From Fulvia fulva (taxonomy: Eukaryota > Ascomycota > Dothideomycetes > Mycosphaerellales > Mycosphaerellaceae), in assembly GCF_020509005.1 (NCBI RefSeq), contig NC_063013.1, forward strand, positions 3,596,001 through 3,660,000: a DNA stretch of 64,000 nt, written 5' to 3'. The position numbers were made by a program, and so were the translations under genes. This document shows, piece by piece, positions 1 through 11,563 of this stretch; position 1 is the first letter of the stretch, and every line of letters begins with the position of its first letter. Below the pieces are notes generated by a model. It had not been told where the DNA came from and did not search any database. It saw nothing but the letters and a program-made list of their open reading frames with translations.

Positions 1-1961
1 GCGCAGCCATGAGGAAGATGCTCAAGGACTATATGATCTTGGTCGCTCAGCTAGAACATCAGATGCTGACCAACGAGCGCTTCACTCTGCATCAACTCAG
101 TCTGCATACAAGACCAACGGCCCACATGATGCTTCAGCTGTACAGTGTCGCTCACGAGATCTTAAAGGAGAACAGCATGCTGGACAACGAGGACGATATT
201 GACCAGACGGATGACTTTGAGAACATTCTGGAGTCACTGAAAGAGGGCAAGGACACTGGCATTCCGGGAAAGAAAGTCTGCAAAGGCGGCTCTGTCCTGA
301 AACTGCTTGCGAAGCGATCTGCAGCTATGGCAGGAGATCCAGCAGCTCGGCAACTACTCAATCTTCTCCTTCGAGAAGCGAGTCGACCATACATGGCCAT
401 GCTCAACGAATGGCTGCATCACGGCAACGTTCGTGATCCTCACCAGGAGTTCCTGATTAAGGAACAAAAGTCGATTCGGCGAGAAGGCCTCGAACAGGAC
501 TACACTGATGAATACTGGGAGAAGCGATACACAATACGACAGGAACTGGTACCGCCACAATTGGAGTCGTTGAAAGACAAGGCACTACTTGCGGGCAAGT
601 ACTTGAACGTGGTACGCGAATGTGGCGGCATCGAGAACTTGAGCAGAGACTTGACCTCCAGCGCTGAGTTTCCACATACATTCGACGATCCACGCTTTAT
701 CGAGAATGTCAGCGGTGCATACGCATTCGCGAACAGGAGTCTGATGACACTTCTTCTCACGACCCATGAGCTACCTTCAAGGTTACGAAGCTTGAAGCAT
801 TACTTCTTCCTGGACCGCAGCGACTTCTTCTCGTACTTCCTTGAGCTTACTAACTCTGAGCTTCGGAAGACCGCGAAGAACGTCAATGTGGGAAAGCTGC
901 AGAGTTTACTTGATATCGTGCTGCGTCAACCTGGATCTGTGGCCGCAGAGGACCCATTCAAGGAAGACATCAAGGTCGTTATGAACGACGTTGGTCTTAC
1001 GGGTTGGCTGATGCGTGTCGTCAACGTACAGGGTATGGACGCCGATGCCACCTCACTTTCATCGTACAACCCGGCAGCAACGAGTGTCGAGAAGGACGGC
1101 AAGGAGATATCCGGCTACGAAGCGCTCACGCTGGATTATGCCGTGCCGTTTCCGCTGTCGCTGGTCGTCAGCCGAGTGACACTTACTCGATATCAGCTGC
1201 TATTTCGATACCTGCTAAGCTTGAGGCATCTGGAAACACTTTTGACGAATTCATGGACGGAACACACCAAAGTCAGAGCTTGGCACCACAAGACTAAAGG
1301 TGATCCTGCGGTGGCGAAGAGGATTGAGAACTGGAAACGACGAGCTTGGTGTTTGAGGAGCAGAATGTTGTGCTTCGTGCAACAGCTCCTCTACTTCTGC
1401 ACCAGCGAAGTGATCGAGCCAAACTGGCTGGCCTTCATGTCTCGACTTTCTCACGCCGGTGAGGAGGACAAGAGTGACACCGAACCCAGGATCAAGAGAA
1501 CTGTGGACGAGCTCATGCAGGATCATGTCGACTTCCTCGCCACATGCTTGAAAGAGTGCATGCTAACAAACTCGAAATTGCTACGAGTAAGTCGCTCCCA
1601 ACATCTGCTCGCAAACACGCTACTAACACTACTATAGATCAACTCCAAAGTCATGTCAACCTGCACCCTCTTCGCCAACTACACCGCATCCCTCTCCCGC
1701 TACCTTGCCTCTGCAGACCCTGATCTGGCATCGCCCTCCTCAGCTTCACAGACAGCCTACGACCCTGCAAAGCTGGACAAACTCTTTTCGATTCTGCAAC
1801 AGTATGAGGACCACTTCAGTCGGCATCTGAAGATATTGTTGGATGCTCTCAACTACCTCGCGGCGACGGAGACAGTCGTCTTCCTGGGTCTCTGCGCGAG
1901 ATTAAGTATGGCGAATGAAGGTGGTCCTGGAGGTGGTCCGGGTCCGGGCGCATATGGATAA
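1..1961 (+). CDS. spc97: Gamma-tubulin complex component 2 (GCP2/Spc97), 3' part
   Basis: GCP2 is a core subunit of the gamma-tubulin small complex, which nucleates microtubules at spindle pole bodies. The frame is open from base 3, so the true start lies upstream of the window; the first Met at base 9 is internal. The visible part (about 650 residues) covers the GRIP1-GRIP2 region, with a GRIP-type stretch around LKHYFFLDRSDFFSYFLEL and a C-terminal half rich in leucines. One 51-nt intron (1587-1637, GTAAGT..CTAAC..TAG) interrupts the end of the ORF. Splicing joins LLR to INSKVMSTCTLFANY, and the frame then runs to the stop at 1961, ending in a Gly/Pro-rich tail. It converges on the next gene. 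Assignment is by family recognition (GCP2 rather than GCP3), fairly sure. Confidence 0.85.
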
Positions 1962-2097
1962 CGGCATAGAGCTGGCTGGGAGGTAAATTGTCCGACGGTT
2001 GGTAGCGAATATCGTTTAGCGTAGGCGTCTCGTGCTTGCTTGCTTGCTTGCTGCTTTGATTTGATATCATGAAGAACATGACCTTTGAGCGTTTTCG

Positions 2098-2873
2098 TCA
2101 CCACCTCCTCCCAAAAACATCACCCCTACTCTCAACCTGCCTCATCCTATCAGGATGCACAGCAGGTCCATGAGCTCCACCAGCCATACCTCCACCCCCA
2201 CTCCCACTCGCCGCCACCACACCATTCCACGTCGTAGCCGCAGCCACAGGGCCCGAACCAGGTACAGAAGCACCACCTGCACTCCCCCTCCTCTCCAACG
2301 CCCTCCCATAAAACTCTACCCCCGCCTTCACCGTCTCATCATACTCCCTAATCCTCTCCAGCACCTCCCTCGCAGCCTTCATCCCCGCCGGCGCCTCCGC
2401 TTGCACCACTCCTACTGGTGGAGGAATCTGACCGCCGGGAGGTAAGCAAGGGTCTCCATTCCTTGGGTCGTGGGGCGTGTTGAGGTTCGCGATAAGGTGC
2501 AAGGTTGCGTCGCTGTAGAGACTACCGCCGGAGTAGTCCTGGGGTGGTGGGGAGGGTGAGGTTGGGGATATTTCCATTGCGTCGTCGTCGTTGTTGTCGT
2601 TGTCAGTATGGGCTTGGGTTTGATTTTGGAGGCTTGATGTGTAGTGGGATATTCCCGCCGTGGCGATGTTATTGCTGAGGGTGGGGGTGGTTAGTGAACG
2701 GTGAAGTGCGACGTGATATCGGGGAACATTGTTATTTACCGCACTTGCTGGTGTTGCTTATCGAGGTTCGCGATGATGGTCCTGATGCGTTCGTCGCGAG
2801 TTTTGGAGGTGGGTCTGGGTTGGGAGTGGAGAGGTGGGATGCGGAGGTAGATGTGTTGTCTTATGTCGTCCAT
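2098..2873 (-). CDS. Unrecognised small spliced gene, 236 aa
   Basis: I do not recognise the family. Exon 1 (2873-2740) begins MDDIRQHIYLRIPPL; a 65-nt intron (2739-2675, GTAAAT..CACTAAC..CTCAG, phase 2) joins ...KQHQQVR to NNIATAGISHYTSSL in exon 2 (2674-2098). The N-terminal third looks helical and charged (DERIRTIIANLDKQHQQ). The middle is acidic and proline-rich, then a second helical stretch follows (MKAAREVLERIREYDETV), and the last 60 residues are Gly/Ala/Ser-rich. The pattern would suit a small subunit of a larger complex, but that is only a guess. The good splice consensus and frame continuity are the main support. It converges on the GCP2 gene, with 136 nt between the two stops. Confidence 0.55.
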
Positions 2874-3418
2874 GGTTAATTCAGGCAGGAAGTGTTCAAT
2901 GTTCTCTTCGAAAGCTCGGCTTCGCTATCTGTGCAATCGCTCTACTGCACGGGTGCTTACAGATGGCTGAAGATCTGATGCGATTGCGCAGCTCCGTGTT
3001 TCATGGGTGAGAGGTGTTGATGTTGTTGTCAATGGCTAATGTAGAAGCTGTGCTTGCCATCGCAAGTTCCCAGATCCGCGCTAGTCAGCCCCTGGGGCAG
3101 CACGGCCTTGCACGAGTGAACATAATGCGGTGCCATTGTAAAGTAGAGTATCAAGTACAGCTGGGGCTACCTATGCCGGTGCTGTCTTCGCCCGAACTCC
3201 TCGCTAAGACCACCGGAATCCTCTATCAGTACAGCATAATCACCTAAGGCCACCACCCAAAAAGGCTCAAAAGCAAGTCACGACTCCCACGCTATGCTCG
3301 CTAATGTCATAGTACTTCCCATGCAGCCATCCAAAGCAATTCTGTCCAGTTCTCGCCTGTTCTATCGTATCACCATCTGGCCTCGTATCATCACGCCTCA
3401 TGAGGAGTCTTCTTCGTC
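2874..3418. other. Intergenic, no gene seen
   Basis: The 545 nt between the start of the small spliced gene and the stop of the PFK-2 gene hold only short ORFs without start context or family likeness. The segment probably contains the promoter of the upstream gene and the 3' UTR of PFK-2. Confidence 0.5.
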
Positions 3419-5932
3419 CTACATCATATCGTCCTCTGCGCGCTTCAGCTTGAAGTCGGGCACCTCGTAGAACCACTCGCTAGCTTTGTCCCATTTGTAG
3501 ACTCGGAAATCGACGCCGTATGGCTTGGGCTCGAGGCAATACAGCATGCCTAATGGCACGTCCAAGTCTGCGACTTCCTCACGCTTGAGTCCACGGAAGT
3601 ATGCAAGCAGCACACGCGCCACACTGCGGTGGCCAACGAGCAGAACGTGGTCTGTCATGCGCTCCAACTCGACAATGACTGGTCGCAGACGGTTGGTGAT
3701 GTCGAGATAGCCCTCACCGCCGGGACCAGGGTAGCGGTAATGGAGCTTGTCTTGCTTGCGACTGCGATACTCCTCTGGATACTGAGTCGAGATGCAATTG
3801 TAGGTCAGGCCCTCCATCACACCGGCGTTGAGCTCGTCAAGCATGCGCATCTGTTTGGTGTCATATTCCTCTTCGTTGAAATACTGAGCAGTCTGGATGC
3901 TGCGCTTCAGCATGGACGTCCAGACACAGAAAGCCTTTGGTTCGTAACCAAGGTCCGTTGCGTCTGTCATGATCGAAGCACCTTCATCCGAGCCAGGCAA
4001 TTGTGGGTTGTAATATGGGTTGGGGGGTGTCGAATCACCAGGCTGTGGTGGGAAGTGGGTGTTGCGCAAAGCCTCGATTTGCTTGATGTCCCACTCGCGT
4101 CGCTGATACTCCATGAACCGAGTAAGCGATTTAGCATACTGCTGTCCCTCGGGAGCAAGATCGCTGTCTCCACCAATCTTGCCGGACACGTTGTCCATGC
4201 TCAAGCCATGTCTCGTTATCCAGATCTGCCGTGGCGCCAGGTTGAAGTTGAGTAGATAGTAGTTCGCTTGTGCCATCAGGAAGCCCTTGATTTGGTGGCT
4301 AATCACCTTTCGGCCCACGTCGATCATCTGAATATAGGGCATGTTGTTCTTCTCCTCGTATTCGCCCAATGGAACGTATGCCTTCTCGTACTCATACACT
4401 CGCTTCTTGAAATCCGCGAGAGCAATTTGAGGGTCCATTTCTCTGTAGTCGGGGCCGTTCAGCTTCAAGCGCATGTTGGCCTCCAATAGGTCCTGGTCCA
4501 CACAGCTGGACTCGAGGAAGAGCACATTCAGCTGTGGCCCTGCTCGTTCCCTGATCCGATCCATGATCATCTTTCGTCGTGCCATCGTGCTGTTGGTCGC
4601 ATCGAGGATGCCAACACTACCATTACCATATAATATGTAGTCTAGCAGCTCGTCGAGCGTCTCTCGAGCAACTTGTTCTCGAATTTGTGCCGCCTTCTTG
4701 TTCTGAGGATCGAAGAAAGATGAGTTCTGTTCCAGGCTCTCGTCTTCCTCTTGCTTCTTCTTTTCACTGATCTCAGGCGCATCTTTAGCTAGCACGATTG
4801 TTGCTAAGCTCTGCTTGCGATCCGCGTCGGGCCTTTGCTGGAAGTCGTCTTCCTCGAGCTCATCTCCGGCGTGCTTCGCGCTAAGATCTGATGCTGGCGC
4901 TTCGGTCGTGGGAGTGCTATGAGGCGGTGTCGACGGTGGCTGCAAATGCGTGTCGCCGTTGAGGATGATCTGCGCAACGGAGTGTTGGCGCTCAGCCTGA
5001 TTACCACCAATACCTGGGAGGTGGCTCAGCCGGCGCGACTCTTCGCGCTCGTCTCGTATCTGTTGGCTCTTGGTCTTCTCCAGACTGTTGGGGCCGCCAG
5101 CTACCACACGACGCCTCTCACCAACGTTGAAGATCTTTGTGTCATGCTGTAGCCAGTTCAGGTAGCGGGCTAGCTTCTTCGTGATGTAACTCTTGCCACG
5201 CGCTGGCAGGCCCACCATGACAATGACCAGCTTGGATCCGACGTCCCTCGAAGCGATACGTCCATCTGGCGAGACCTTGCTCTTGGTCAGACCAGGGATG
5301 TCGAGGGTAGTTGGGCGCACTCGCGGTGTCGAGGTGCCAGACATTTGGCGTATCGGCGTTGGTGGTTTGGTGACATCGTTACCGTACGACATGCCGTTCA
5401 GATTCGGGCTGCTAGGCGCAGTTGTGGCGGGCGTGTCGTTCATTGCCATGGTTGCGCCTCTCAGTTCAGGTATGGAAGCATGCAGCGCGGCGCCGAGCGA
5501 GCTTCGAACTCGCGGTGGCCGCTTGATATCTCCAGGTGCGGCAGGTGCGTCGAAGTTGTCGGATTGTGTGCGAAAGGGTGCGTGGAGAACATTGTCGTCA
5601 GCCGTGGTGCGGTGCTGGCTGAGTGTACGGTCGAGTTCATTCCGTAGTTTATCCACTTGCTTGTCATCCGGCACGACGTCGTACTCGTTACTCCACCGGC
5701 GATGATCAGTCTGGTGGCCGTTGGCTGTCATAGCGTACTTTGCTAGCTTGGAGAGCTGGCTCTGGCGTCGGCGATACTGTCCTAGCGATGAATGATCTTC
5801 AGCGACGCACGAACATGTTCCCGCCGAATGCACGTTGTCGATGGTAGCGGTGTCGCTCGGCGCGACGTAATGCTGCGGCTGTGATGTGCTACTTGTATTA
5901 TTGCTGCTGGCCCACGCGGTGCCGTGAGGCAT
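3419..5932 (-). CDS. 6-phosphofructo-2-kinase / fructose-2,6-bisphosphatase
   Basis: Bifunctional cytosolic enzyme that makes and removes fructose-2,6-bisphosphate, the allosteric switch between glycolysis and gluconeogenesis. It is a single exon of 837 aa from the first ATG (MPHGTAW). About 225 low-complexity residues precede the kinase domain, whose Walker A is GLPARGKS (about residues 241-248). A charged insertion of roughly 130 residues (about 275-405, rich in Glu, Lys, Gln, Pro) splits the kinase domain before YGNGSVGILDATNSTMARRK. The phosphatase domain has TRHGLS (His about 575), AGVMEGLTY (general-acid Glu) and VGHRSVAR (second His). The catalytic histidines and this Glu are kept, so both activities are plausible; the usual RHGES reads RHGLS. 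The long N-terminus and insertion are the likely sites for regulation. Confidence 0.95.
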   Translation of the reverse strand: MPHGTAWASSNNTSSTSQPQHYVAPSDTATIDNVHSAGTCSCVAEDHSSLGQYRRRQSQLSKLAKYAMTANGHQTDHRRWSNEYDVVPDDKQVDKLRNELDRTLSQHRTTADDNVLHAPFRTQSDNFDAPAAPGDIKRPPRVRSSLGAALHASIPELRGATMAMNDTPATTAPSSPNLNGMSYGNDVTKPPTPIRQMSGTSTPRVRPTTLDIPGLTKSKVSPDGRIASRDVGSKLVIVMVGLPARGKSYITKKLARYLNWLQHDTKIFNVGERRRVVAGGPNSLEKTKSQQIRDEREESRRLSHLPGIGGNQAERQHSVAQIILNGDTHLQPPSTPPHSTPTTEAPASDLSAKHAGDELEEDDFQQRPDADRKQSLATIVLAKDAPEISEKKKQEEDESLEQNSSFFDPQNKKAAQIREQVARETLDELLDYILYGNGSVGILDATNSTMARRKMIMDRIRERAGPQLNVLFLESSCVDQDLLEANMRLKLNGPDYREMDPQIALADFKKRVYEYEKAYVPLGEYEEKNNMPYIQMIDVGRKVISHQIKGFLMAQANYYLLNFNLAPRQIWITRHGLSMDNVSGKIGGDSDLAPEGQQYAKSLTRFMEYQRREWDIKQIEALRNTHFPPQPGDSTPPNPYYNPQLPGSDEGASIMTDATDLGYEPKAFCVWTSMLKRSIQTAQYFNEEEYDTKQMRMLDELNAGVMEGLTYNCISTQYPEEYRSRKQDKLHYRYPGPGGEGYLDITNRLRPVIVELERMTDHVLLVGHRSVARVLLAYFRGLKREEVADLDVPLGMLYCLEPKPYGVDFRVYKWDKASEWFYEVPDFKLKRAEDDMM

Positions 5933-7373
5933 GTCAAGCAAAGCACGAGGATGCGACTGGATTATGGATGTCTGATGTCACGCTGGCCGTCGGCGGCAGG
6001 CGGGCACGGCGGGATCGATTGGAGGAATGCTCGAATGCAGGGCTGCACCGAAGATGCTCCTAGCGGCAGGCGTGATGTGTGGTTGCAGAGGACGCCAGGC
6101 GGTTACTTCAAGTCGGTCGTCATCTTTGCGAAGAGTTTGCGAAGGGCGGGAACATGGAAGTGTCTTCAGCTGGACGGGACGGGAGGTGTTGACTCTTGCC
6201 TGCCGTGCTAATAACTGCAGCGCTCGAGTGAACATACATGCACGTACGCTTCGGGGCGAGCAGAGTCACAGCCTCACAGCCTCACAGCCTCACAGCCTCA
6301 CAGCCTCACAGGCACGCCCGGACAATGCTCGCACCCAAACGCCGGTAGCATTCAACTCTTTTTTGAGTTCATCCAGGGCACATGGCAGTTGAAATCCGAA
6401 AACGTGGCGCAATTTCAGGCCAGGTATGTAGCGGAAGAAATACAGTACTCGCGAGCACAAGAATGAAGTGAAGAGGACGACGACGTTAAGGCGCAGCTCA
6501 CGCAAGATCACACGAGACACGCTTCTCCTCATGCATCGGCCTTTCTTTGCTTCTGCGAGGAGTCGTACGCTTATCGGTCTGACCTTGCCAGGCTTGTCAA
6601 AGGTCCATGTCAAATGCCTTGGCATGCCGCAGACGGTCGGAAGTTCATCTCGGGATGTGGGAAGCCGTTCTACCAACGACTCGCTCTCAGATTGCCCCCC
6701 GTTCTCGCAGTCAGAGACGATGCTACATCGAACCACTCGTTGCTCTGATGAAGATGACATTGATTTGAATGCTATCATGAGGCTTCGAGTGCTTGGAAGA
6801 AAGCATGACACTCCTCAGCGGAGTAGTGCGAGAGATGCGATCCTGCTCTTGAACACAAGAGTCGCCAACGATGGTCGCAGTAATCTTGAGATTACGCTTG
6901 GCCTGTGAGCTCTTCACCAGGACCAAGTGAGTGCATCAGGTCGCTGTGTAGACGAGCAAAACGGAATGAGATTACACAGATCAACATAGCATCGGCTTGC
7001 TCATGCGAGGTTAGCAGGTTGCCACGTGTCAGAGGTCACCGCAGTTCTGAGCATGCTCGGCGAGACACTGGCACCTGGAGCGTACCTTATGCTTGCGATG
7101 AAGTGGTGGAGGACATCACAAGTGAGAAGGCGGAATGAAGGTCACTCACCTGCTGCGCTTCAATGAGCTGCCTCGAGACATCTACTACGTGCTAGGGCCT
7201 GCACCTTCCCCTGTTACTGTTCGAATATCCTCAAGCAATCAACGAACTTACTTAGCACCCACAGCATTGAGCCAACAACCACATCAACACAGAAACGCAA
7301 ATAGCACAACATCATTACACTCTGGTACCACACTCACGTTCACACCTTCGCCATCTCCAACTTCGCCAACACT
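5933..7373. other. Intergenic, upstream region of the PFK-2 gene
   Basis: Several ORFs of 60-170 codons lie here on both strands (for example minus 6290-6811). They overlap each other, start at arbitrary places and resemble no family. Apart from an 8-bp tandem repeat at 6272-6311, I see promoter and leader sequence only. Bases 7200-7370 are rich in CA and look like a fungal 5' leader for the weak ORF that follows. Confidence 0.4.
6272..6311. repeat. 8-bp tandem repeat, CCTCACAG x5
   Basis: Five perfect head-to-tail copies of CCTCACAG, about 340 nt upstream of the PFK-2 start codon. Short tandem arrays of this kind change copy number by slippage. Confidence 0.95.
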
Positions 7374-7716
7374 ATGGCTGCGGATACTCAGTCAGCGTCC
7401 AATTCCGACACCAGCACAACCGACAGCCAGGGCAGTTGCGTGCCGATGCGGCGGACACAATCAGCAAGAAATCTGGGAAACGCAGCAAACGCGACCCACT
7501 CGGTCACACGACAAGATTTTCCCTCCATAGAACTGCGCGAGAGTATGCATCAAATAATGTACCTCCTCTCTTGCTGCTCACAGAGCAGTCGGAGTGACAG
7601 CCTGGGTCACACCTTACTGTGTTCTTGGGCAGAAGATGAAGAGGGAACGAAGTCGCTTATCTCTGCTTCTCGGTGGTTGTGGTTGTGGCAAATTGCCTCA
7701 CAAGGCAGACCATTAA
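7374..7716 (+). CDS. Possible small protein, 99 aa if spliced
   Basis: Weak call. An ATG follows a CA-rich leader typical of fungal mRNAs and begins MAADTQSASNSDTSTTDSQG. Read straight through, the ORF goes to 7778. With a 43-nt intron (7543-7585, GTATGC..CAGAG) it instead ends at 7716 with a basic, Cys-containing tail (LLLGGCGCGKLPHK). The Ser/Thr/Asn-rich N-terminus has no recognisable domain. The sequence turns AT-rich and stop-rich just downstream, so this could also be the remains of a longer gene. Confidence 0.25.
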
Positions 7717-7779
7717 TTCTGGCGGCCCCGAGGACGATCTCGCTTAGCGAGCTTCTAAGACTACTTTCCTGCTGTTAAT

Positions 7780-8060
7780 CGCTGGGCTGTACCTTATACG
7801 CGGACTCATAGGAGACATTCTCGTGCTTCTAGTTGAGATACTACTATATAAGGATATAGAGAGTAATATTCTATCTTAAGAGCCCTATATTTAGCTCTAA
7901 ACCTCTATAGAGACTTAATCGTAGTTGCTATCACCTCAAGGTCTTTCGCTCACTTCAGAACTTGATGTTAAGCGCGATGTGATCTAGATCGTATAGCGGC
8001 CCGTGCTCGAAATCGCTTAAGTTTAGCTTACTACTTCGGACCTTCCTTTACTATACTATT
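7780..8060. other. AT-rich, TA-dinucleotide-rich relic
   Basis: This block stands out from the GC-rich surroundings: runs such as ACTATATAAGGATATAGAG, many TA dinucleotides and stops in all frames. In ascomycetes such patches are usually old repeats mutated by repeat-induced point mutation (C to T). No coding or terminal structure survives to name an element. Confidence 0.4.
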
Positions 8061-8502
8061 ACACGGACTTCCAGGTTACGCGCAACAAGATCACACAGCA
8101 TCTTTTCGACTAAGATAGCCATACTGCAATTGAAAGCAGCGCAATCAAAGCAGACGACCAGACACGCGCACCTTGGCACAATTAATTCGAGACGCGTGCG
8201 AAGCGCGGACGTGGTAAGTTGAACCTCCGCGACAAACGCAGGTGATTCTACCTTCATCCTGCTACCTACAGGCACATGCCTCGGAGCCTTGTCCATGCTC
8301 TGATCGCGAACCCTATCTTCGTCACTCAGATATTGCGTTGCGGAATGGCGCCTGGCAGTCTCAATCTTAAGAAGCCGTCGTGCTAATCACGTAACAGCGC
8401 ATCTTGATTACGGCCTCGCTCACTATCCTGCTGCATAACTTGAGCTGTCGGTATGAGCAGATAACAGAACGCTGTTGACCTGGCGCACTTCAGCCAGGCA
8501 AG

Positions 8503-11104
8503 ATGGAAGACGAATCTGGTCTAGATGTCTTGATGCATGACGGCGACGTCCTCGAGAGCACAGAACGACGGCCACTCCATACAGACAGTACTGGCACCGA
8601 TATTCTAATCAAGACCGATCTATCGCATCCGGATGCCACAGCTACATCATCCCCCAAAGCGCTGCCGATCACCACTCCCACGCTCAAAGGGTCTGGCATC
8701 CGCAGAGAGAATGGAGCCGCAGACCAGCAGGTGACGGCCAAGAAAGATGGCCCGAAGCCAGCCAAGTTCAAGAACTTGCCATACGCTACCTCGCAGACTG
8801 GGCTTGTGTACGATGTACGTATGCGCTTCCATGTGGAGGCGGAGCCTGTGGAAGAGGATATGCACCCTGAAGATCCTCGCCGAATACATGCCATCTTCGA
8901 AGCGTTCGTGAATGCTGGCCTTGCTTGGCGCGAAGGTCAATCCGGACCTTCAATAGACTACTATATGGGTCGCATAGATGCACGCATGGTGACTCGGGAC
9001 GAAGTCTGCCTGGTGCATACCATCGAGCACTGGAACTGGGTGCAGTCATTGCGAACTCTCAACACTGTACAACTCAAAGAAGAGCAGCAACACCCCCCAC
9101 ATTCCAACGACTCCGTGTATTTGTCGACCAGCACGCCATACTGTGCCGCGCTATCCGCTGGTGGTGCGATCGAGGCTTGCAGAGCGGTCGTCCTAGGCGT
9201 GGTCAAGAATGTCTTTGCCGTCATTCGACCACCAGGGCATCACGCGGAGCGCGAAGATGCCAAGGGTTTCTGCTTTTACGATAACTGCAGTATTGCGACC
9301 AAAGTCTGTCAAGCAGAGTTTGGAGAGAAATGTCGAAAAGTCCTCATCCTCGACTGGGACGTGCACCACGGCAATGGGATTCAGGAGGCAAATTACGACG
9401 ATCCGAATGTTCTATATATTTCCTTGCATCTACACAAGAAGGGTGCTTTCTATCCAGAGCACTCATACCGAGACAACAGAGTGGCGTACGGCGACCATCT
9501 CCACTGCGGTCGTGGTGCAGGCATTGGCAAGAATGTTAACATACCCTGGAGCAAGCAGGGCATGGGCGATGCCGACTACATCTACGCCTTCCAGCAGATC
9601 GTGATGCCGATCGCGATTGAATTCGATCCAGATTTGGTCGTCATCGCAGCTGGATTCGATGCTGCTGAAGGTGACATGCTAGGTGGCTGCAAGGTATCAC
9701 CTGCCGGCTACGCTCACATGACACATATGCTCATGTCCCTGGCAGACGGCAAGATGGCAGTGTGCCTAGAAGGTGGCTACAATCTTGAGTCCATCTCCAG
9801 GTCGGCGACAGCTGTCGCAAGGACAATGATGGGCGAACCTCCCGACAGGCTGGCCGAAACCACACCTTCCATCTCCGCTGTGGACGATGTCAAGCTAGTG
9901 TTGCGGCAACAGAGCAAGTTCTGGTCCTGTCTATTCCCCAAGAATCCTGCAGACAGACTCGCAGGCTCTCTTCATGGCGTTCGTATGCACAACGTTGTGC
10001 GGGAGTGGCAGGCCGAAACAATGTTCACGGAGCACCGAATGATGCCACTTGCGGTACAGCAGCCACAACTAGCCCGCGAATTCGAGAATCAAGTTCTAGC
10101 AACGTATGATTCTCGCATTGGAAATGATTCGATCTCCTACTAACAAGTCTTAGACCCAACTACAAACAAGCTCGACCTCTTTTGGTCATTCTGCACGATC
10201 CTCCGGAGGTCTTGGCATCTCCTGATCCACGTACCGGCAGGATTGAGCTTCACAACACCTGGCTAGTAAGTGCTCCCATTCGACTGCGCTGCTACGCGCA
10301 GACAAGCGGCTGACGTGCTCTAAGACTGATATTGTGAAGACTTACGTTGACTGGACCGTGAGCCAAGGCTTCGCTGTCATCGATGTCAACCTTCCAAGGC
10401 ACAGCGCCGACTACGACGAGGACAATCAGGAACATAAAGAAACTGATAGTGTCGAATTCCGAACACGTGAAGCAACCCGCGCCCTGAAGTATCTATGGGA
10501 GAACTACATTGAGCTGTACGATTCGACACATGTCTTCCTGATGGGAACCAACATCGGACACGGCGCAATCCTCAACTTCATCAAAGCACATGAAGATCAG
10601 GCACAGAACCTGATGACAAAGGTCATCTCGTTCGTGCAGGATGTTTCCCTGATCTCCTGCAAATCGCCAACGAGTGACTTACTGCCAGGGTGGTATTACG
10701 GCGCATCGTTGGTCTTTGTAGCAAACGACCACAGCTACTGGGCCACCGAATATGCCAGAAAGCCTAAGAAGCGCTTTGGTAGAGTAAGCAGGTCTGAAGA
10801 AAGCTCAATCAGCGAGATGCTCCTTGAGCACCGCGACGAGATCTTCCGGACACTTCTCAGCGAAACAGCAGAGTGGCGGGCTCAGAGGCCGGAGAGCGAG
10901 GATGAGGATGAAATGGACGTCAGTGAGGTGGGTCCGGCAAGGAGTCCCAGCCCGAAGAAGATACCACCTTTTGGTAACGTGATTCTGTCACCGGCACCAA
11001 AGAGCTTGGCGGCATCGAGCTTGGCTTCTGTGACGAGCAATGGAGGCTTGAGCCCTTCGAGACTTCCTCCCATTGGGAATTTTGCGATGTCATCTCCCAA
11101 ATGA
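8503..11104 (+). CDS. hda1: Class II histone deacetylase Hda1 with C-terminal Arb2 domain
   Basis: Zn-dependent deacetylase that acts on histone tails as part of a repressive chromatin complex. Three exons: 8503-10103, 10154-10265 and 10325-11104, giving 830 aa. Intron 1 (50 nt, GTATGA..CTAAC..TTAG) joins QVLAT to PNYKQARPLLVILHDPP. Intron 2 (59 nt, GTAAGT..CTGAC..TAAG) joins LHNTWL to TDIVKTYVDW. Deacetylase residues are RPPGHHAE (about 241-248) and DWDVHHGNG (about 284-292), followed by the Zn-site stretch AAGFDAAEGD and the EGGYNL loop. From about residue 535 follows the Arb2-type alpha/beta-hydrolase-like domain of fungal Hda1 (FLMGTNIGHGAI). The C-terminus is a Ser/Pro-rich tail. All active-site motifs are intact. 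Confidence 0.95.
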
Positions 11105-11563
11105 TAGGATCTTGTGATTAGGGCGGCATCGGGAATTTGAGGCAAAAGCATGGGACTATGAAGGGAGCGCGAGAGGTAGTTCTGAATCCATTGCTGTACG
11201 GCTACGGTCAGGGAGCGCTCAATAGCTTCATGGTAGCCTGAAACGCTGCGATATTATGACGCGCTGGAGCGCTTTTGCTTCCCTTCCCGCTCCTCTTTCA
11301 CGACTCTAAGTCGCCTGGAAATGCTTTGGCCTTCCAGCTGAGGGGGCCTAGCACTGTGACGCGTCGTTACGCTCCAAAATCTCAACCTGCTCCTGGCCCG
11401 TTGCTGGGAGCGCGGTCGTTGGCGCGGCGGGACGGACCAGAGGAGGCACTCTCGGCGCCAGGCGCCAGGTCCTCCTCGACATCGAAAGCGTAAGGCCGCA
11501 CTGGCTCTGGTGGCGGCCTGGGGCGCTACGAGGAAATGAACGTCAGCTTAATCCGGACAAAGG
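11105..11563. other. Intergenic between convergent genes
   Basis: 459 nt between the HDA1 stop and the stop of the next minus-strand gene. No ORF with family likeness and no repeats were seen. Confidence 0.4.

Noticed and set aside
6290..6908. Overlapping ORFs on both strands upstream of the PFK-2 gene
   Set aside because: They overlap each other antiparallel, have no domain and no splice support.
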